Assembly (NCBI GenBank): GCA_020091685.1
Contig: CM034600.1
Coordinates: 1,764,024-1,828,023 of the forward strand
From: Lutjanus erythropterus
Lineage: Eukaryota > Chordata > Actinopteri > Lutjaniformes > Lutjanidae
Direction of reading: 5' to 3'
DNA: 64,000 nucleotides
A program made the position numbers and the translations under genes. Positions 1-11,456 of this stretch are shown here, in pieces (position 1 is the first letter of the stretch; the number at the start of each line of letters is the position of its first letter). The notes below the pieces were generated by a model. It saw only the letters and a program-made list of their open reading frames with translations. It was not told the DNA's origin and did no database searches.

Positions 1-1480
1 CGAGTTGCACCATGACACTGATCCACCAATCATGTGGAAACACCAAACAGAAAGAATTATTGGCACTACTGCAACATCATATGGAGACATAAAAAGATAG
101 TAAGGGAAATAAACAACAACATAAATGATCAATGTCTGTATATATGAATGTTCTTGTTAGTGTATTTTCTTATGATGTACATTATAGATAAACCCCATCC
201 TGAAATGCTGGTTCAGCTTTTCATAAATACAAGTAAGGGGGCTCCAAGGAAATAAGGTTGGGAGCCAGTGGCATAGGGTACAGGGTATTATATAGACAGT
301 ATACTCTATAAAGTAGTTAAAATGAGCTCCACCTTCACCAGCTTGGACATTAAAGTGATGAAGACATTAATGCATCAATAATTATGATACAATAATACAA
401 TATTATTCTTAAATGTGCCATTCTGCATGAGTACTTTTACTTTTGCTACTTTATATCTGTGCAATTAGATGAGCATTAGTAATATCTGCTAACTACATAA
501 TTAATTTTCTACATAGCTGAGTGAAAATGGCGCATTTTGTCATGTTTGGATACATTTACATTTGCGTAATAATGCCACTGCTGTAATTACCCAGAAAGCC
601 ACAGTCTAGTCACTTACATGGAGCACAAACTGAGAACTCAACATAGTAACCCTGGACACAAAAGAATTTATTTTTATTATCCAGGAAAAGAAAAAGTCAT
701 GTCAGCTATCTATAATTATGCATAATTATAGACTGTGAGTGCACAGCATGTACCTGCTGCTCCATAGCTACAGATAGGCCCATTTAATTAACTGTAAATA
801 AAAAGATTTATATATTCAATATTCTATACAACAAGTGAGTGTCAGTGTCATACTTGACCTTGGAGGTGGTTTATGTTTTCTGCTTCACTTAGCATCATAT
901 TGATGGCACTGTGCGATCTCTATGAAAACTGAGCAAAATAAATCAACCAAAGAAAACTTTGAGGTGATTAAAAGCTCCATAAAAAGCTGCTACATTGACC
1001 TTGGTTCAATATTATTTTGTCATTGTGAAAGCAGCTGGTAAGAGTCTGTATTTATTGCACTATATGTCACCAGTACACCAGTATCTGGCCCAACAATGAC
1101 CAAAAAAAAGTTGTTTTGTAGAAATTCTTGGGTATTTTTAATGGTATTTCATTGTATTTTGTCTTTTCCTGTAAAAAGATTAAAAACTGTTGATGACTCA
1201 TCCTGTACTTTGGGGCGCACACTAAGTTTGCGTCCAGTGAAACACTTTCTTGCTTATGAGTCAGTGGAGCATGGAGGGTTAGAGTACATCTGCCTACCAG
1301 AGCAGACTGCAGTGTTTCTGGGGAGTGGGCCTCACTGCACTAAAGCACCACTTTACTACTTTTTTCACTGATTTGGGTGAAATTTTATGGAGAAAATATT
1401 TTCTGGTTTTCGCTGTCATCTGGCTGTTTGGCTTCAACTCTCTGGTATTTAGCTTTCCAGATGAACAGATGGCTTTAGGT
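1..1480. other. AT-rich intergenic DNA, no gene seen
   Basis: No coding, RNA or clear repeat structure was recognised. The 91-codon open frame at 1096-1371 has no recognisable domain, a composition like its surroundings and no splice or promoter context. Confidence 0.5.
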
Positions 1481-2140
1481 TACTTGTGACGAAAGTAGCT
1501 AACCATAACTGTTAGCAGTTAGCTGCTGTTAACAACAGAATCAAGCTCAGCAGCTTCCCAGCCTCACAGTCGGAGCACAGCCTCTCAGACTGACAGGGAA
1601 TACAGGCCATTTACGGAGTAACCTGATGTAAAGATAGCTTTACTTGTTTCTGACGCACAGCACCACACTTTTGGCTCCAATAACCTCCAATCAATGTCTG
1701 TGACAAGTCCCTCCTTAGCTGTTTGTTTTACAGGAACCACTTAAAGTCTCCGTGAAACAGATGGTGGATTTGCTTCCATATATTTACATTTCTTGTAAAA
1801 ACAGCCAACTTGGTGGCATCTCCCTCCCTGCAATGCCCGGTGTGCTCTGATTGGTCAGCTACCATTAACCTGACCAGACGTCACCCGCCACACAGCCTCC
1901 GAGACAAACAGAGACCAGTTTGACGGCAGGGAATAGGCTACAGAACCAACATGTTGTTCCTGCTGGGCTGAGCTCACTGCAGCCCAATTCTTAGTTACTG
2001 CTAACTGAGCTAACAGCAGTTCACCAGGGCCAACTGAGCTAAAGTGAGTTAGTGGTTAGCTCAGCAAGAACACCACCTTGGTTGTTCCTCGGAGGCTGCT
2101 GAGCTCGGCCCTATTGCCTGCTAATGGCAGCTAACTGTTA
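1480..2140. repeat. GTTAGC/GCTAAC-rich segment, probable old dispersed repeat
   Basis: The stretch is punctuated by TAACTGTTAGCAGTTAGCTG-type short inverted motifs at 1505-1535 and 1995-2120. It lies immediately before a recognised repeat fragment. No coding capacity was identified, and the family is not known to me. Confidence 0.3.
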
Positions 2141-2144
2141 CAGT

Positions 2145-2450
2145 TTGGTGATCAAAGCACCAAAAAATAAATTTGAAAAATTCAAAACAAGTCACAAATC
2201 ATGACCCAGTTGCTCAAGATAATCCACTTCATGTAGGAGCTACTTTCTTTGTATTAGAAAGAAGATTCTACTGCAGAAAGAAAGTAGTTCCTACATGCAA
2301 CTGCTCACAACAAACTCAACAGCAATGTCTTTTTCCAGAAATCGTGACCCGGTAACTTAAGATAATCCACAGACCTTGTTGTGAGCAGTTTCGTGTAGGA
2401 ACTATCTTCTGTCCGCCAAACTATATTGCCGTGCCAGCTAGGTGTGCTGT
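2145..2450. mobile_element. Foldback MITE family F, partial copy
   Basis: This shares long stretches with the fuller copy at 13343-13833 and the fragment at 63490-63770. Shared blocks include AAACTCAACAGCAATGT, ACTGCAGAAAGAAAGTAGTT and AACTGCTCACAACAA. The internal order is rearranged, with the pieces AACTGCTCACAACAA and TTGTTGTGAGCAGTTTC facing each other around 2298-2390 as a hairpin. No termini or target duplication were found. Confidence 0.6.
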
Positions 2451-3465
2451 AATGAGCACAAGCCTCTCGTCCGTGAGTAGATGCATGCTTCATTGTGTGC
2501 AGTGATATTAATGTTGCTGGGGGAACCTGTGGACTAGCTTGCTTAGCCTGCAGCCACTGCGACCCAGCCCCAGATAATTGTTGAAAAAGTTTATCAAAGT
2601 GCAGGAGTCTCTCCAAATGTGATTTGGTTGTGACTTTAAGGCTTTGGTGCAGTATGGTTCACTGTTTGATTGTATCACCTAATCATCAACTTTTAATACA
2701 CAAGATATTATGTCACTGTTGCACAAGGATTTCTCTTCAGTGCACAGTAAAGAAGGTTACATCATACAAGAATGCTAACTGTAATGATAATACTGTGTTC
2801 CCTCTGCTAGGACACACATAAAGTGGAAAGTTGAAGTCATAATAATGGTGGGACTTTCTGAGCCTTTTAAGCTTTTGGCCAGAAGAGAGGGACCAACGGA
2901 GAGTGGCTACAATTATGCAATGGAAAAAGACAAGGGAAAGCTGGAGCGAACGGAAGGAAAAGAAAAGAAAGGAAAGAGGAGAGCATTATTTCAAAGAATG
3001 GAAAACAGCACTATGGGAAAACCTGCCACTTTGAAATAAGGTGAGAGCATTTTTTGGAAACAGTGCCCCATCAGATGAGTATTCCAGAAGGACTGCTCCT
3101 GAATTGCTGACATTTGCCAATCAGTTTTTTTCGACCTCGACCACAGAGGGGAAGAAACACAAAAGCAGAGCAGTGGGCCAGACCTGTGGTACACAGTGCT
3201 ACTCTGGGAAAAGGCAACCCGGCGCCTGGAAAGAAACGTTATGTCATCCATCCCACGTGATGCTGTGTTGTGCTCCGCTGCCATGGCGACGGCGAAGATG
3301 ATGAGGAGGATAAAAGTGAGGTGGCAGCGGCCATATCTGCTGAAGTTAAAGAATACATCAAGTGTTTGGGAGGTCATACCTCCAGTCAGCTTCTCCACAG
3401 AGAGATAAGAACATAAAGAACACTAAACCAGGTGTTGCTGATAGATTGCAGCCAATCAGAAGACT
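2450..3465. other. Intergenic DNA, no gene seen
   Basis: Short open frames on both strands (for example 2305-2616 minus and 2991-3398 minus) show no recognisable domain. A more GC-rich patch around 3190-3300 was noted but not identified. Confidence 0.4.
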
Positions 3466-3720
3466 AGCCTTTAAAGAGACACTTCACCCCAACATCAAAA
3501 AAATGCACATTTTTCCTCTTACCTGTAGTGCTATTTATCCATCTAGCAGAGGTAGGAAGAAACTGAAGTACAAATACTTTCTTACTGTACTGGCTACTTA
3601 CTGTACACTATTTTTCCTGACAACTTTTTACAGTAACACCCTACATTTGAACACTAATATCTGTACATTCCACTCCTTACATTTCAAAATAGGCTTATTA
3701 ATTTGGTTTTAATACATTTG
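3465..3720. repeat. Fragments of fish dispersed repeats
   Basis: TTTAAAGAGACACTTCACCC at 3471 resembles the terminal sequence of family F (TTTAAAGGGACAGTTCACCC at 13344). It is followed by an 'AAGTACAAATACTTTCTTACTGTAC' type segment that I recognise as common in percomorph intergenic DNA. No complete element can be drawn. Confidence 0.4.
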
Positions 3721-3862
3721 AGTGGAATTAGGGATTGTTTTTGTGTCATTGCACACCACCTTCACAGCATCAAGATGGATTTCAACCTAAATGGATGAGA
3801 CAATAAGACACAGAGAAGGCAATTCTTTGGTATATCCATTAGTGCATATCATACACAGCAGA

Positions 3863-4190
3863 TGTAACAAGATGAAAATGACCTAAGATGAATAATAAGA
3901 CGTAACCAGACAAAAAACAACGTAAAAGGTGCAGTAAGATAAAAGGACGTAACAAGATGAACAAGACTAAAAATGAAGTAACGATGAAAAAAGGCGTAGT
4001 CAGACAAAAAACAACATGAAAGTAGTAACAAGACAAAAAAGACGTAACAAGACGAAATAAAGTGTAAAAGATGAAAAAGACATGAGACGAAAAAGATAAT
4101 GACAAAAAAAAAATGCCACCAGGAAACACAACATAGAAGGTGCAACCAAACAAAAAAGACGTAGCAAGATGAAAAACAACATGTAAGACT
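3863..4190. repeat. Degenerate tandem array, about 17-20 bp unit
   Basis: Variants of (G)ACGTAACAAGA(C/T)GAAAAA follow one another for over 300 bp, for example near 3898, 3945, 4023, 4043 and 4157. Units are strongly diverged in length and sequence. The array leaves open frames in all three minus-strand frames, rich in F, L, V and S, which are artefacts of the repeat. Confidence 0.65.
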
Positions 4191-5585
4191 TATCAACAGG
4201 TTCAGTTAGCTTTGCACAGAAACAGCTGGCAGACATGTCCTTCAGAGGGCGACTTTTTACGTTTATAATTGCCAGGTGAGTGATTCTAGTACACATGCGC
4301 CTCACTGGCTGTGTGAGTACTGTTTGTGTGTGTGTGTGCTGCTGAACTTCTTGCTTTTCATTTTGCTACACATATTATCATGTTAGAGCAGAAACACAGT
4401 CTGCATGAGTAGCACGGCTGCTGTAACGCTCAATTTAGAGATTCAGAGTCTTGCCTATTTTTTCTCTGTGACGTGCACAGTTCTCGCCAAAAATACACAA
4501 CGAAACTGATCTGTTAACAGCTAAATCCACATCATACCAGCAACGTGACACCTCTGGCCGTAGATTCAGTGTCTGGATATGTAGCATATGTAACAGATAT
4601 GAAAAAATCAGGTGAAGGGCAGGGGTTTTCTTATTTTCATCCTTTCTTTTCTCTTCCCCCCTGCCTCCCACCCTCCCTCTCTCTCTGAAAGAAGGGGAAA
4701 AATCATATTGTTCTCTTCTTCGTTTCAGAACTCATTAATCTCACTGTAGATGTTTGAGCCACAGCAGTTCAGTGAGCTAGTTGTCACCCACAGGTACATG
4801 CAGGCAGTGTGGTCTGGGCATTATTAGACTGAATAGGTGCCATCGTTGGTCTGGTATCCAGCTCTAATAATACATCCATGGAATCAAGATGTGGTTAGCT
4901 TTGCGTTGCTTTTAACTACGTGTTCACATAAGCATTGCTATGCATCCATACGCATCACGGCTGCCTCGCATATCCTGCATCCATTTGGAGAGACAGTTGT
5001 GCATGTCCTCAGAAATTAAGGTGTGGTTAAACAGCAAGTATATCTCTGGCCTAATATGGATGATGTAGTTGTATTTATTTTTGGAACTACAGCATGCTGA
5101 AATCCATTCAGTGTAAAAAAATTTGGAAATTCCCTGTGGTAATTTTTGCCTCACAACCAAGACATTCTCCCATCTGACCTTACTGCTATAAAAGATTGGT
5201 TCACAGTGAAGCAGGACATTTATTCCTATATCACAAAGTTATATTTTGTTGGGTGGAACCTCAATGAAGAGAATGTTTTAAACAAAAAGTGTCTGTTAGT
5301 CTGACACCACCTGAAAACTCCCTTTTCAGACAGGGAAATGTCAGGAAGCATCCAAAAAGTTTTGGAACTTTCCAAAACAGAAATTTTGACAATTGAGCTC
5401 ACTTTTTGCAGTGACTGGTCTGGTGTGTGGATGTGTGAAATTAGCTCACCCTGATTTCTTGTCCCAACTGTGAAATCCTGGATCTCAAAGCTTAAAGTGT
5501 GTGTAAAGTAAAAAGGGTTTTTTTTTCTTCTAAACACATTATACATATTAGAGAACAGTTGCTGATAACATGTGAAAACTACACT
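4190..5585. other. Intergenic DNA, no gene seen
   Basis: No supported feature. The 129-codon minus-strand frame at 5226-5615 adjoins the repeat at 5585 and has no recognised domain; it may be more of the same repeat. Confidence 0.4.
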
Positions 5586-6150
5586 GAATTGTGGAGACAG
5601 ACTGTTGTTCACCATTTCTGCGTTCAGGATTTTTTGGGCGGACCCAAAACTATTGGTGAGGTGCTGGAGCCATGGTCCCCCAACACCATATAAGTCCCAC
5701 TAAGTGAACCCCTTCCCCTCAGCCTCCCTAATGGTCACTTACAAATGTACCTTCAGTGACTGTCAGTCCAAATCAGTCCAGCAGTTCACTTCAGCTCACT
5801 TCAGTTCCAACAACCCGACACAGAATTTAAAAAATACCATCCTGTCACTGTCCTCTGGCTCTGATGGCTAAAACATGTCTGGACATGTCCAATAAAGCTG
5901 CTAAATGGAGCATCCATGTTTCAGGTGGTTTTCAGATCGTAGTGGTGTTTGACACTGAGACAGTGGAGGGGACACACCCTCAGTGTTCCAAAGCAGAGAA
6001 AACTGCTCTTTTTTCATGATTTTGAGACCTAATTTTATATACATAGCAATTTTTTAATCATTTAAATATGGCTGGGTAGTTAATAACACGTTTCTGTGGA
6101 GTGACAAACTCAGAACACACATTTATTGTTGCTTTAGATGATCTTTAATG
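5585..6150 (+). repeat. Dispersed repeat family G, copy 1 (inverted partner at 62200-62690)
   Basis: Matches the reverse complement of 62200-62690 in several collinear blocks. These include GTTCAGG.TTTTTTGGGCGGAC, the GACAGTCCAAATCAG.CCAGC block, TCACTTCAGTTCCAACAACC, GTTTGACAC.GAGAC, and the block ending near TTTATTGTTGCTTTA. This copy has about 115 extra bases (5647-5760) absent from the other. No terminal repeats or target duplication were found, so the class is unknown. Confidence 0.65.
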
Positions 6151-7140
6151 AACACAGCAATAGGCAGGAGTTTTCAACTTGCAACAGCGATGGTAAAGTA
6201 ACTTAGCCAAAAACATGATGCAATGCAGTGTTCACTGTGATGAAGAAAAGGAGAAGACCAGGAGTCAAGGCCATCACTTCCAGCAAGACCTTCGTAGTTA
6301 CCATGAGCAGCAGATAATGTGCAAGGAGAGGGGATGCAACAAATAAAAAGCGCAAAAGTATGTGGAGTGCACAGATGAGCTCTTGGGGAACAAAATGAGA
6401 GCAAGAGGACAAGCACTGCATGCTGGCAACAATATGAATCATTGAAAACCAGGCTTGGCACACACTCCATACTGTCTAGCAGCTTTGGCCTTGATAGGAT
6501 GAGGAGCCTGAAGGAGGCACCAGCTTTGTATCTCACTTGTATCCATTACCACTTGATGTACACACACAGACAGGATAGAGTATGGCAGTGTGGTACTGTA
6601 GGCCCACATCCAGCATGTAGCTGCCAGCACTCAGCGCTGGGCCGGCTGAAAGGATGGCTTCGTGCCAGATTGATAAGCCCAGCGGAGGCTCTGGTCCCCC
6701 TCAGAAAAGGTCACTTACAGTATGTGCCAGCTGACTGAGATAGAGCCCAGCCCTGTGGCTCCAACGCTGGAACCATCACTGACCACTGCATCAAACTACT
6801 GTGTGGGTCACTACTTACTGCACTGTGGGGTTGTAGTAATATACTGAGCAGATATTAGACTTTATTTAAAGCTGCTCGGAACAATTCTGGAGAAAGATAG
6901 TTGATTGTTGCGTCTCATTCCCAGGTTGTCAAATACTGATGCTTTGGGTTTATGCAGGTTTGGGAATAACAGATTACATGTAACAGGATTGAGTAATTAG
7001 GATAGGAAAAAGGTAAAAGATGGAAACATCTCAGGAAAGGGAACAACATCACAGTAAAGTCATGTCTTCAGCTGTGAAATACAGTCATCATCCAAGAGCT
7101 CAACATCTAATTTAAAGAGACATTTACAGTAAGGCCAAGT
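6150..7140. other. Intergenic DNA, no gene seen
   Basis: Open frames here (6174-6536 minus, 6442-6738 plus) overlap one another on opposite strands and show no family features. Nothing further is supported. Confidence 0.4.
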
Positions 7141-7316
7141 GCTAATGTTAGCTACACACCAACTACTTATGTTCGCCTCACAAACCAACCTATAATGTTA
7201 GGTACAGACCAACTGCAAACGTTAGCTCCACAGACCAACTGCTAATATTAGCTACACAAACAAACAGCTAATGTAAACTACACAGATTAACCACTTACAG
7301 TAGCTACACAGAAATC
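7141..7316. repeat. Minisatellite, about 26 bp unit, about 7 diverged copies
   Basis: Units follow the pattern GCTAATGTTAGCTACACAGACCAACT with 70-90 percent similarity by eye. The best-kept ones start near 7215 and 7241. Confidence 0.75.
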
Positions 7317-7332
7317 CAGTTAGTTAGGTAGC

Positions 7333-7350
7333 CAGTTAGCTAGCTAACTG
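7333..7350. repeat. 18-bp perfect palindrome
   Basis: CAGTTAGCTAGCTAACTG equals its own reverse complement. It lies directly after the 26-bp minisatellite and reuses its GTTAGC word. Confidence 0.8.
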
Positions 7351-10125
7351 ACAACTTTTAATACTGAAAGTTTTTTTTGGGACTCTGGTGATGCTTGCCT
7401 AATGTGATGTTTGAGTGTGAATAGCATACTTAAAAAGTGCATTTAAAAGTGCATAATTAGCTCCATAAATAAAAATGTGCATTTATGCATAACAATGGAA
7501 GGAGGGACAAACAATTATTAAACCTAACGATGATCATAAAACATTATGCTAAACAATTTGGTATTGAGGTAATCCAAAAGTAATAGAAAGTAATCAAGTT
7601 TTAATTTAATATTGTGATACTTGGATTACACTGATTACACTCTTTAAGAAGTAGCTGTATCAGAATACATTTTTAAAGTAACCCTCCCATCCCTGGGTTT
7701 ATGTCACGGGTCGAGACACCAACCCAAAGCACCACCAACCTTGTGGCCATTGTTCAGTCTGTCCCCTTTCAAAATGCATCAAAGACCTCCACAATAATTT
7801 TACTGAACAGTTAATTGAAATATTAAAGAAATGACAATATGGCCAAGTGCAATTCCCAAATGCAGGAGGTCTAATATGTCAAAACATACCACTATAAATT
7901 AAAACATCAAGCATTGTGGTGCTACAGATATACCCCAGCCTACAAATCATATTCTCCTGATACTAAGAGAACATGCTTGATTGTTACAGACTCCAGCAAA
8001 AATCACATCATAATCATCATTTTTGTTTTGCCCAGTGAAAATGAAATGCAGAAAATGTCTTTCCCATTAAAACTGACTCATACTGCAATTGCAATATCTG
8101 TCACAAAATGTTCTGAGGGGCCATATATGCCCCTGTGCACTCACCACACAGTTTACTCAGCAGGGACAGCCTTCAACACACTCGAAGTTTTGGGTCACTG
8201 AACTCATCACAGTGTCTCCTCGTGGACTTCAGGAAGAACTAGATCTCTCATATTTCGTCTAAACATCGCTTGTAATATATGTGCGTATAGCAGGAGTATG
8301 CAAACTTTTTTCCTTGAAGCGCCAAATCTAAAATTTAATGGTGGACCATGCGCCAAGATGTCAGATTTTCCATCTGACTGAACTGATGTCTACATTTTAC
8401 TAAAGGATGAATAAGCATGCTCACACTTTGAATCATTATAAATAGTTTTTGTGTTGAATATGTCGAATTGGAAGGTCAATACTTTTAATAACCGAGACAT
8501 ACTAGTACTTTAATGTACTTCCACACTGAAAACCATTGTTGGAAACACACATGAAAAACAGTGCCAAGCTTGAAACATCTCGGTTGATCCAAAACTTTTC
8601 TGTGTTCTCCGTGCCAAGTGCTTGCATTTGCGCACATTTTAAGCATAATGTCTTTTTCACTTGTTTGCATTCCTCAGCTCCCGTCTCTTCTTCTTTTTTT
8701 GGTGAGTATTATTACTGATCCCCTTGGGCAGCTGTTGCTCAAACTTTTTCTCATGGATCCCTATTTTTAGTATTTTCACATTACATTCGAAAATGTAATC
8801 TCAGTCTTGTCCTCTCAGACTCTGCTGGCCTGTAGTGGAGGATCCTTGCAGGTCTTGCCCTGCCATAAGACTGCAGTTGCAGCAGTGTTTGGCTAGGGGA
8901 CGCCACAGGAAAAGCAAATTGCTCCTCATCGCTGCTGGAGTTGAACTTGCTCTGGACACATGACCTTCTGAGGTTGACTCACTGGGTTTTGATGATTAAT
9001 CAGTAAAACGTTAATTCTCCTTTACTGTAACCTTTTCACTCATCTAGAGAGTAATATATAATAATAATATGTCAAAGTTTTGTACATAAGTCAACCTCAG
9101 CAACAACTAAAGTCATCTGATTATTTCAGAATGAAGTAGCTTGTTACACTTTTACATAATTTGCCTCCAAAACTCATCACATACTTATCCCTGAGCAAAA
9201 CATTAACAATCAAGCATATTTTTATTGATATAAATCGGTGGTAACTGAATATTTGAAGCTTTCTAAGAATGTATTTATTTGAGCAAACTATGTAAAAATC
9301 TGCATGACCTTGATTAGCAGAAAGATTGGAGTTTCTATGGGCAAATTCCAAAATAAATAGAATGAAGAGAAAATATAAAGAATTAAAATACTTGTTTGTG
9401 TTTACATTTCTGGTGATTTGAAACCCCCAAACAACAAATAGCTGATCTATTAAAAAGAAAGAGGAAAAAAGCGACTCTTCTCTCGTCATTTCATTAGCAA
9501 GATTGTCTCTCAAGGTCTCCAACACATGAAACTTGTTTATTCGCCGCTACTTGCCAAACAATTTTAACACATTCAAGCAGAAGGGAAATAAATAAACCGC
9601 AGTCAGTCGTGCAATTTGCGTTTCCTCTTCCAAAGCTAAATCTGTCTTGTCTCGCAAAACACCACCCATCCTCTTTGGTTTGCTTTTTTTTTTCTTTCTA
9701 CAGCCGTGAACCAAAAGGATTCACAGAAACGCTCTCTATTCTGCTGTTGCGTTCAGGGCCTATGGGAAATATAGTCAAAATTAGCTTCCTCCTGTGTGGA
9801 AACTCCACAAGTTTCAGCTGCTGATTGATCACTGACGCAACACATCTCAGTCACGTAGAATTTAACTGTGTTGATTTCAAATGCAGTCAGCAACTGGAAA
9901 AATATGTTGTGGACGTTGGCAATGCGTGCATGGGAACTTTTTCTATATTTCCCATGATATGAACGCAGCATGAGTCAGACTTTCATTGTTTTTTTAACTA
10001 AATGACTGATCAAGCAGTGATTTCAGAGAACTATTCAGACGCTTCAATCAAGTAAAAGTACAAATGTTAGGATGTAAAGAAAAAATAATTGGGAAATATA
10101 TTGGTTTACACACACATTGCAATAT
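7351..10125. other. Intergenic DNA, no gene seen
   Basis: AT-rich sequence with scattered short open frames, none with a recognised product. The 134-codon minus-strand frame at 9121-9525 is AT-rich and hydrophobic without domain features. A splice-donor-like or promoter element could not be supported. Confidence 0.4.
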
Positions 10126-10127
10126 TT

Positions 10128-10459
10128 AGGGCTGCAACTAATGATTACTTTTATTGTTGATTATTTTCTTAATTAATCAAATTGTTTTTTGGTCCATAGA
10201 ATGTCAAAAAATTATGAAAAATGTCAACTAATGTTTCTCAAAGCCCAAGACAACGTCCTCAAATGTTTTGTTTTCTCCACAACCCAAAGATATTCAGTTT
10301 ACTGTTATAGAAGACTAAAGAAACCAGAGAATAATCATATTTAAGAGGCTGAAATCTGAGATTTTATCTTAAAAAAATCACTCAAACAATTAATAAATTA
10401 TTAAAATAGCCAGCGATTAATTTAATAGTCGACAACTAATTGATATCATTGGAGCTCTG
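10128..10459 (+). mobile_element. Family A repeat, copy upstream of ski
   Basis: Family A is defined by TAGGGCTGCAACTAATGATTA at one end and a GCAGCTCT/TTGCAGCCCT-type end at the other. Between them are the words AAAATGTC, CAAATGT(C/T)TTGTTTTGTCC, CCCAAAGATATTCAGTTTAC and AAAGAAACCAGA, and an A/T-rich AATTAATCGATTA-like tail. The inverted ends suggest a non-autonomous hAT-type element. This copy is nearly full length; its target duplication is not clear. Confidence 0.75.
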
Positions 10460-10948
10460 CACATATTTTACATATAAATTACTTACTTCATTTAATTTCT
10501 TCACTACAGCATAGGCCTATGAATGAGAACAACTGTAATGTAAACCAATTTCCCCTGGGAATCAATAAAGTAATCCTGATGCTGATTTTGTCAAATAAAT
10601 ATAGAAGAGTAAAACGTACAACATTTCTCACTGAATTCTAGCAGAGTAGAATAATAAAGTAGCGTAAAACAGAACAATTTATATGTATTTGTAATACTAA
10701 TGCATGTAGGTACTTTCCACCACTTAAGAATTTATTTTAATAAAGTTTAAAGTCTGCAACATTTTTCCCATACGCCCTGAACGCAGCACCCGTCTTCCCC
10801 TCTCTGCCTTCACTTCTTTCTCTTCTTCTGTGCTCTGTGCAGGGCAGTAGGGGGTGATGGCTTGTTCCTGGAAGAGCCCAGCCTGCCTGCAGAGTCACTC
10901 ACATTCCTGGCTGGGATTCAATGACTGAGCCAGACACACAAACACAGA

Positions 10949-10983
10949 GGGAGGGAGGGAGGAGGGAGGAGGGGGAGGAGGGC
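10949..10983 (+). promoter_or_regulatory. G-quadruplex-type G-run tract upstream of ski
   Basis: Successive G-runs at 10949-10951, 10953-10955, 10957-10959, 10964-10966 and 10971-10975, separated by 1-4 nt, fit the canonical G3+N1-7 pattern on the plus strand. It lies about 470 bp before the ski ATG. Such tracts are common near vertebrate promoters and may also bind purine-tract factors. Function is inferred. Confidence 0.6.
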
Positions 10984-11208
10984 GAGAGAGGGAGGGAGCC
11001 ACAGACTGGAGCAGTACAGTCAGAGTGAGCTGCGGGGGCACACGGAGCGGACTGCTGCAGTCCTCGACAGCGGAAAGAGCCTCAAATAAGGATTTTTTAT
11101 CGACTCACAACTCCCGCTTTTGTTTCATTTTCGCCTACTCGCTGTTGGAATTCGACAGACGGAACTTTTCGCCGCTCAGGAGTTTGGACAGCCGGGTGTT
11201 TTTCGGAT

Positions 11209-11262
11209 ATGGACAGTCGGCGAGCCGCTGCAGGGAGCGACTGGCCGGTGTTCACTCACTAG
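11209..11262 (+). other. Upstream ORF 1 in ski leader (17 codons)
   Basis: An ATG at 11209 (GATATGG) opens a 17-codon frame closed by TAG at 11260-11262. It matters only if transcription begins upstream of it, which the sequence does not prove. It does not overlap the main frame, so reinitiation at the ski ATG would be possible. Confidence 0.4.
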
Positions 11263-11308
11263 TCGCGGGGATAAAACTGCAAACTCGCCGTGTGGGACTT
11301 TTTACTGG

Positions 11309-11392
11309 ATGTTTGATGAAGCGCTTCGCTGTTTTGCTCAGTTCTGGGACACCGTGGATTTACCAGGTTCAGGGACGGATAGATACTCGTGA
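11309..11392 (+). other. Upstream ORF 2 in ski leader (27 codons)
   Basis: An ATG at 11309 opens a 27-codon frame (MFDEALRCFAQFW...) closed by TGA at 11390-11392, 51 nt before the ski ATG. It overlaps uORF 3 in another frame. Confidence 0.45.
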
Positions 11393-11456
11393 TTCCCGGT
11401 CGACGACGAGAAGGATTTACGCTTCTAAAGTTGCAGGAAAAACATGGAGACTGTAA
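11316..11456 (+). other. Upstream ORF 3, overlapping the ski start codon
   Basis: An ATG at 11316 (TTTGATGAA) opens a 46-codon frame (MKRFAVLLSSGTPW...) that runs past the ski ATG at 11444 and stops at 11454-11456, out of frame with ski. Ribosomes that translate it cannot reinitiate at the normal start, so it would be expected to lower SKI output. Its ATG context is weak at +4 (A) with T at -3, so leaky scanning is likely. Confidence 0.45.

Larger units (their letters stand above)
10780..11443 (+). promoter_or_regulatory. ski: Probable ski promoter and 5' leader
   Basis: From about 10,780 the sequence changes from AT-rich intergenic DNA to GC-richer DNA, and CpG density rises from about 11,000 into exon 1. 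There is a purine-rich tract at 10,949-10,996, an ACATTCCT (TEAD/MCAT-like) motif near 10,900 and a TGACTGAG (AP-1-like) motif near 10,922. No convincing TATA box was seen. The transcription start cannot be fixed from sequence; somewhere around 10,990-11,050, just after the purine tract, is plausible. The leader then contains several upstream ATGs. This is inference from composition and position. Confidence 0.6.

Noticed and set aside
1-10780. Search for a neighbouring gene upstream of ski
   Set aside because: No exon with recognisable protein similarity or consistent splice signals was seen on either strand.
11025-11456. 143-codon frame starting at 11025 as a protein ahead of ski
   Set aside because: It starts with GTG, not ATG. 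Only the part from the ATG at 11316 could be translated, and this is treated as an upstream ORF.
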